DNA of 7,819 nucleotides from Thermoplasmatales archaeon ex4484_36 (GTDB lineage: Archaea; Thermoplasmatota; Penumbrarchaeia; Penumbrarchaeales; EX4484-36), in the NCBI GenBank assembly GCA_002254765.1, contig NJDV01000045.1, forward strand, positions 1 through 7,819, written 5' to 3'. Under the pieces are notes generated by a model. That model saw only the letters and a list, made by a program, of their open reading frames with translations. It was not told where the DNA came from and made no database searches. The translations under genes were made by a program, and so were the position numbers. Positions 5,133 through 7,819 of this stretch are shown piece by piece (position 1 is the stretch's first letter; the number at the start of each line of letters is the position of its first letter).

Positions 5133-6815
5133 TTACCTCTTCTTCAGCAGAAGCGCCGCACCGGTTATTAGAGCGGCCACGAATATTATGAGAAGTAGCG
5201 ATATCTCTGTTCCCAGTCCCCCAGAGGCCTCCCTCTCCTTCGGAGGCGAGATCACACAAACCCATGTTGACACCACCGGAGAGCTCTGGCCTGCAGAATC
5301 AGTGGCCTTCACCTCAAGAAGGTGTCTGCCGGGGGGTAGGTTCTCTGTGGAGATTACATATCTCCAAGTTATGGTCCCTGGACCTCTCACCCCGGGGATC
5401 TCAACCCACTTCCCCCCGTCAACCCTCACAGAGACGTTCCTCACCTCTTTCAGGTCAAAGGCCTCTCCGGAGAGAACGATGTTGGAGGGCTGCTGGAAGC
5501 TCTGATTCCACTGGGGAGAGAGGATGGTGACCGTCGGGGGGGGATCCCTTATGTCTTTCAGGTTATAGTAGGCCTTCAGGAAATCATCCCAAAATTTCTC
5601 CCTGCCGAAGTCCAGCCTACTGTAGAGAGGATCATACACTGTGGCTACGGGTCCCTCTGGATTCTCCCTGTTGGGGAAATAAATGGTTAATCCGTGAGCC
5701 CCGGGGTGGTAGGGGTCTGCCTTCGCATAAATTACAGCTTCCGCCACAGCTCCCTTCACCTCGTCGATAACATCATGGATCCTGTTGTCGAAGGGGATGT
5801 ACTGCTGGAGCTTGTCGCAGAAATCTACCACATCGTAGAGGGGGTAATTGGTAACGTCAAAGGGCCCGATGTTCGCAAGGTCATAACCAGTGGTCCTCGT
5901 CCTTGCAGTCCATATTTGCAGGCTCCTTAAAGTCACCTGGGTAGAGAGCTCCATGGCAAGGTGAGATATAGCCTCGGCGGCCTTGGGATAGGCCCTCATA
6001 TTGAAAGCGGTCATGGTCACCGCTGGGCTGTCCTGGGGATCATCCATCCGGTCAGTGTAGGAGCGGACGTATTCATCAACCACTATCTTTGCGAGGTCCT
6101 CCCCTCCCATAGTGGGTCTCTGCACCAGCTTCTCTAGAATCTCTTTATAGGGCCAGCCGTCGTTGGGCTCAGAGTAGCCGGATGCGAGGACGATCTCGGA
6201 GAGGTCCCTCACTTGATAGAGGACGGAGGTCTCTGCCATTAGACAGGCGTCAAACCCTAGGATATCTATCCTCCTGCCTACAATCCCGTAAACCTCCTCC
6301 ATGGCGCCTTTAAGCTCGCTCATGTTTATGTAATCTTTATCTCCCTCTCCGTCGTCCTCGTCGTAGCAGACGCCCCAGAAGGATCCCCCGTGGTCCCACA
6401 GGATCAGCATGTACCTCTTCGCCGGATAGTTCTCCACCCCCCAGCTCACAAAACCAACAAGGGCTTTTTGGGTACCCATGTTGGTCTCGTTTAGGTCCTC
6501 TACTTCCACGCTGGTAATAGTCTCTGTGTCGCTGTCCTGAGTTATGTAGAAGCGCTTTGTCCCCGTCCAGTCCCCATTGGAAGTATCGTACTCTTTATGC
6601 CGGTCCATTTGGACAACTATATTTACCTCCTCCGTTGAGCCCACCTGCTCCATCTCGTTGACGTCTTCAATGCCCGCAGACTCAAGGTTGTTGTCCGCCA
6701 CCATATAGACTAGGATAGTCCACTCTGCCACTTGGACTGTCTCTTCCTGGGCATGGACGGTGGGGGGGATCAGAAGAAGGAGGGGTACGAGAATGAAAAG
6801 AAGCTTCCTTGACAT
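5133..6815 (-). CDS. Clostripain-like C11 family cysteine peptidase, secreted and membrane-anchored
   Basis: Residue numbers count from ATG 6821. A signal peptide (basic MSRK, hydrophobic to about 22, HAQ at the cut) is followed by a C11 peptidase domain at about 33-420. It opens with WTILVYMVADNNLE, a family hallmark. The catalytic dyad is His144 in ILWDHGG and Cys193 in ILGFDACLMAE. SEPNDGWPY (217-225) and GAHGLTIYFP (374-383) are also typical. An Ig-like domain follows (about 429-525, with ATDSAGQSS), then a membrane segment (about 539-559) and KKR. Clostripain relatives cut after Arg/Lys, often after self-processing; activity here is inferred. GGTGA at 6822-6826 gives 6-nt spacing to ATG 6815 but none to ATG 6821, so I prefer 6815. 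The stop abuts the convergent DUF835 stop with no spacer. Confidence 0.92.
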   Translation of the reverse strand: MSRKLLFILVPLLLLIPPTVHAQEETVQVAEWTILVYMVADNNLESAGIEDVNEMEQVGSTEEVNIVVQMDRHKEYDTSNGDWTGTKRFYITQDSDTETITSVEVEDLNETNMGTQKALVGFVSWGVENYPAKRYMLILWDHGGSFWGVCYDEDDGEGDKDYINMSELKGAMEEVYGIVGRRIDILGFDACLMAETSVLYQVRDLSEIVLASGYSEPNDGWPYKEILEKLVQRPTMGGEDLAKIVVDEYVRSYTDRMDDPQDSPAVTMTAFNMRAYPKAAEAISHLAMELSTQVTLRSLQIWTARTRTTGYDLANIGPFDVTNYPLYDVVDFCDKLQQYIPFDNRIHDVIDEVKGAVAEAVIYAKADPYHPGAHGLTIYFPNRENPEGPVATVYDPLYSRLDFGREKFWDDFLKAYYNLKDIRDPPPTVTILSPQWNQSFQQPSNIVLSGEAFDLKEVRNVSVRVDGGKWVEIPGVRGPGTITWRYVISTENLPPGRHLLEVKATDSAGQSSPVVSTWVCVISPPKEREASGGLGTEISLLLIIFVAALITGAALLLKKR

Positions 6816-6863
6816 TATCATTCACCCAAGGAATCTAACCAAAGCAGTGATAAAGAGTTTTCG

Positions 6864-6876
6864 TTAATAAAAATTA
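6864..6876 (-). promoter_or_regulatory. Probable TATA box of the C11 peptidase gene
   Basis: On the minus strand this AT-only stretch reads TAATTTTTATTAA. A start about 26 nt downstream would leave a leader of roughly 25-30 nt containing the GGTGA site before ATG 6815. A second weaker candidate, CTTTATC at 6849-6855, would give a start near 6826 and an almost leaderless mRNA. The element overlaps the former stop codon of the upstream kinase-like gene. Confidence 0.5.
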
Positions 6877-6957
6877 CAAAATGGGCTCTCCCCCCTTCAT
6901 CCTTCTCAATTCCGGGGAGAGTCTCAGCGGATATTTGACCTCTACTCGGACTCGCTT
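6874..6957 (-). pseudogene. Orphaned former C-terminus of the PAS/histidine-kinase-like protein
   Basis: Beyond the first repeat copy the original frame remains open for 27 codons plus a TAA at 6876-6874, reading KRVRVEVKYPLRLSPELRR and then MKGGEPIL. The KRVRVEVKYPLRL part is what one expects after the GTGL and GG-S-L-H-L-E elements of a histidine-kinase ATPase domain, namely its last beta strand. With one 49-bp copy removed this joins directly to HLEKLSG. In the present sequence it is not translated, because the second copy is read in the wrong frame and stops at 6971-6973. Confidence 0.75.
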
Positions 6958-6958
6958 T

Positions 6959-7056
6959 CCCGAGAGCTTCTCAAGGTGTAGTGAGCCACCCACGCTCTTC
7001 AGGAGGTCCCGAGAGCTTCTCAAGGTGTAGTGAGCCACCCACGCTCTTCAGGAGGT
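6959..7056 (+). repeat. Perfect 49-bp tandem duplication
   Basis: Positions 6959-7007 and 7008-7056 are identical, beginning CCCGAGAGCTTCTCAAGG and ending CTTCAGGAGGT. Identity extends one base on either side. Because 49 is not a multiple of 3, the extra copy shifts the kinase-like gene out of frame and adds the false tail PPEERGWLTTP. Perfect identity means either a very recent event or an assembly artefact. Confidence 0.95.
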
Positions 7057-7819
7057 CTCGGGAGAGGGAGAACCAAAGGCCAGTACCTCTCCTATCAAGT
7101 TCCAGGGAGTCAAAGCGCCTCAAAAATAAGGAGTAGTAGGAATCAAGGTCCCTTTCGGAGGGCCTCTTCTTCCCTTTGACCATGATGTCTCTGGCATTTA
7201 GGGGGAGGTCAGCCCTCACTTGAGAGAGTACGCTCTGAAAGGCCTGTGAAAACACCTCAGCCGCCGGAAGGGTGGCCTTCTCAATATCTAGATGGACAGC
7301 TTCCTCCGGCAGGGAAGGGTCCAAGAAAGCCTCTTCCAAAGCCGCCTGAATAACCTCAGATGCCTCTGCACTGCCGGAAGGGATGCCTATCTTCGGAATA
7401 GCCGATAGAAGCCTGATGCTGTTGAGCAGTCTTGTTATCTTCTCAATAGACATGCGCGCCTTATTCAGGCTTCTCTCCACCCTCTCTGGCAAAGTGAAAT
7501 TAAGGTCTATATAGTCCATGTAGCCATATATAGGGGTCATGAAATCGGGGAATGCAGATATTTCAAGCAACAGGCGTCTCTCTTCACCACTTTTTTTATT
7601 CAGACTTACAACCTCCCCTCTCCAGAAGGCAGGCTCCTGGGGCATCTCCAGCGGCCCCTCTCCTTTAAGGCACCCCTTCAGCCTCTCATCCCCGGTAGGG
7701 GTGAAGAATACCTTTCCCCTAGGCTCTTTTATGTTGAACACCTTCGAGAAGGTCAACCCCTTCATCTCTGCGGCGCTCTCCCATCCTAGAATAGATGCAG
7801 CTCCTTCACTAGCTCTGGA
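6971..7819 (-). CDS. PAS-containing, degenerate histidine-kinase-like protein; N-terminus cut by window edge, C-terminus frameshifted
   Basis: The frame is open to the window edge through 18 codons upstream of the Met at 7765, so the true start lies outside; 282 residues are visible (numbered from the edge). The upstream part reads AASILGWESAAEMKGLTF, a PAS signature, and FWRGEVVSLNKKSGEE (about 65-80) fits the later PAS/PAC strands. A helix at about 115-141 (LNKARMSIEKITRLLNSIRL) resembles the second dimerisation helix of archaeal histidine kinases, but no His is present there; the only visible His are at 176 and 265. The C-terminus has a G2-box-like GTGLWFSLSRDLLKSVGG (from 245). N-box Asn and the D-x-G-x-G G1 box are not recognisable. 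This suggests a sensor or scaffold without kinase activity. After Gly271 the 49-bp duplication replaces the proper end with 11 wrong residues. It reads towards the C11 gene. Confidence 0.75.
   Translation of the reverse strand, partial: SRASEGAASILGWESAAEMKGLTFSKVFNIKEPRGKVFFTPTGDERLKGCLKGEGPLEMPQEPAFWRGEVVSLNKKSGEERRLLLEISAFPDFMTPIYGYMDYIDLNFTLPERVERSLNKARMSIEKITRLLNSIRLLSAIPKIGIPSGSAEASEVIQAALEEAFLDPSLPEEAVHLDIEKATLPAAEVFSQAFQSVLSQVRADLPLNARDIMVKGKKRPSERDLDSYYSLFLRRFDSLELDRRGTGLWFSLSRDLLKSVGGSLHLEKLSGPPEERGWLTTP

Noticed and set aside
6959..7056. CRISPR array or transposon end
   Set aside because: There are only two copies, directly adjacent without spacers, lying in coding sequence and with no terminal inverted repeats or transposase nearby.

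Overview
The window looks archaeal, most likely a Thermoplasmata-type euryarchaeote. Reasons: a DUF835-family protein with a SAP-like segment, a membrane-anchored clostripain-like (C11) peptidase, a PSH-type presenilin homologue, secreted proteins rich in N-X-S/T sequons with a C-terminal membrane anchor, T-rich archaeal TATA boxes about 26-27 nt from start codons (leaderless genes), and Shine-Dalgarno sites at internal genes. Base composition is moderately GC-rich by eye. The lineage is inferred, not proven. No rRNA, tRNA, CRISPR array or insertion sequence was seen.

Layout. Positions 1-728 (minus) hold the N-terminal two thirds of a presenilin-like intramembrane aspartyl protease, cut by the window edge. 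A 90-bp divergent spacer (729-818) carries one TATA box for each side, both placed for leaderless starts. Positions 819-3142 (plus) encode a surface protein with signal peptide, beta-rich ectodomain, one membrane segment and a C-terminal cytoplasmic RING-like zinc finger. It is split into two reading frames by an 8-bp tandem duplication at 2073-2088. A 4-nt overlap (GTGA) leads to a secreted, membrane-anchored protein with four thrombospondin type-3 calcium-binding motifs (3139-4053). A DUF835 protein follows (best start 4128), with its own TATA box inside the apparent overlap. Its stop codon directly abuts the stop of the convergent C11 peptidase (5133-6815, minus). Upstream of the peptidase lies a PAS/histidine-kinase-like protein (6971-7819, minus, running off the window). 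Its last part has been knocked out of frame by a perfect 49-bp tandem duplication; the original C-terminus is still readable down to 6874.

How it may fit together. Three proteins (RING-like, TSP3, C11 peptidase) share one plan: signal peptide, extracellular domain, a single C-terminal membrane segment and a cytoplasmic tail. Two of them sit beside a presenilin-type protease, whose known substrates are single-pass membrane proteins. A surface module with intramembrane proteolysis and a cytoplasmic RING is an attractive but untested reading. The second theme is two unrelated frame-breaking tandem duplications (8 bp and 49 bp) in one 7.8-kb window, either real slippage events or assembly or read errors.
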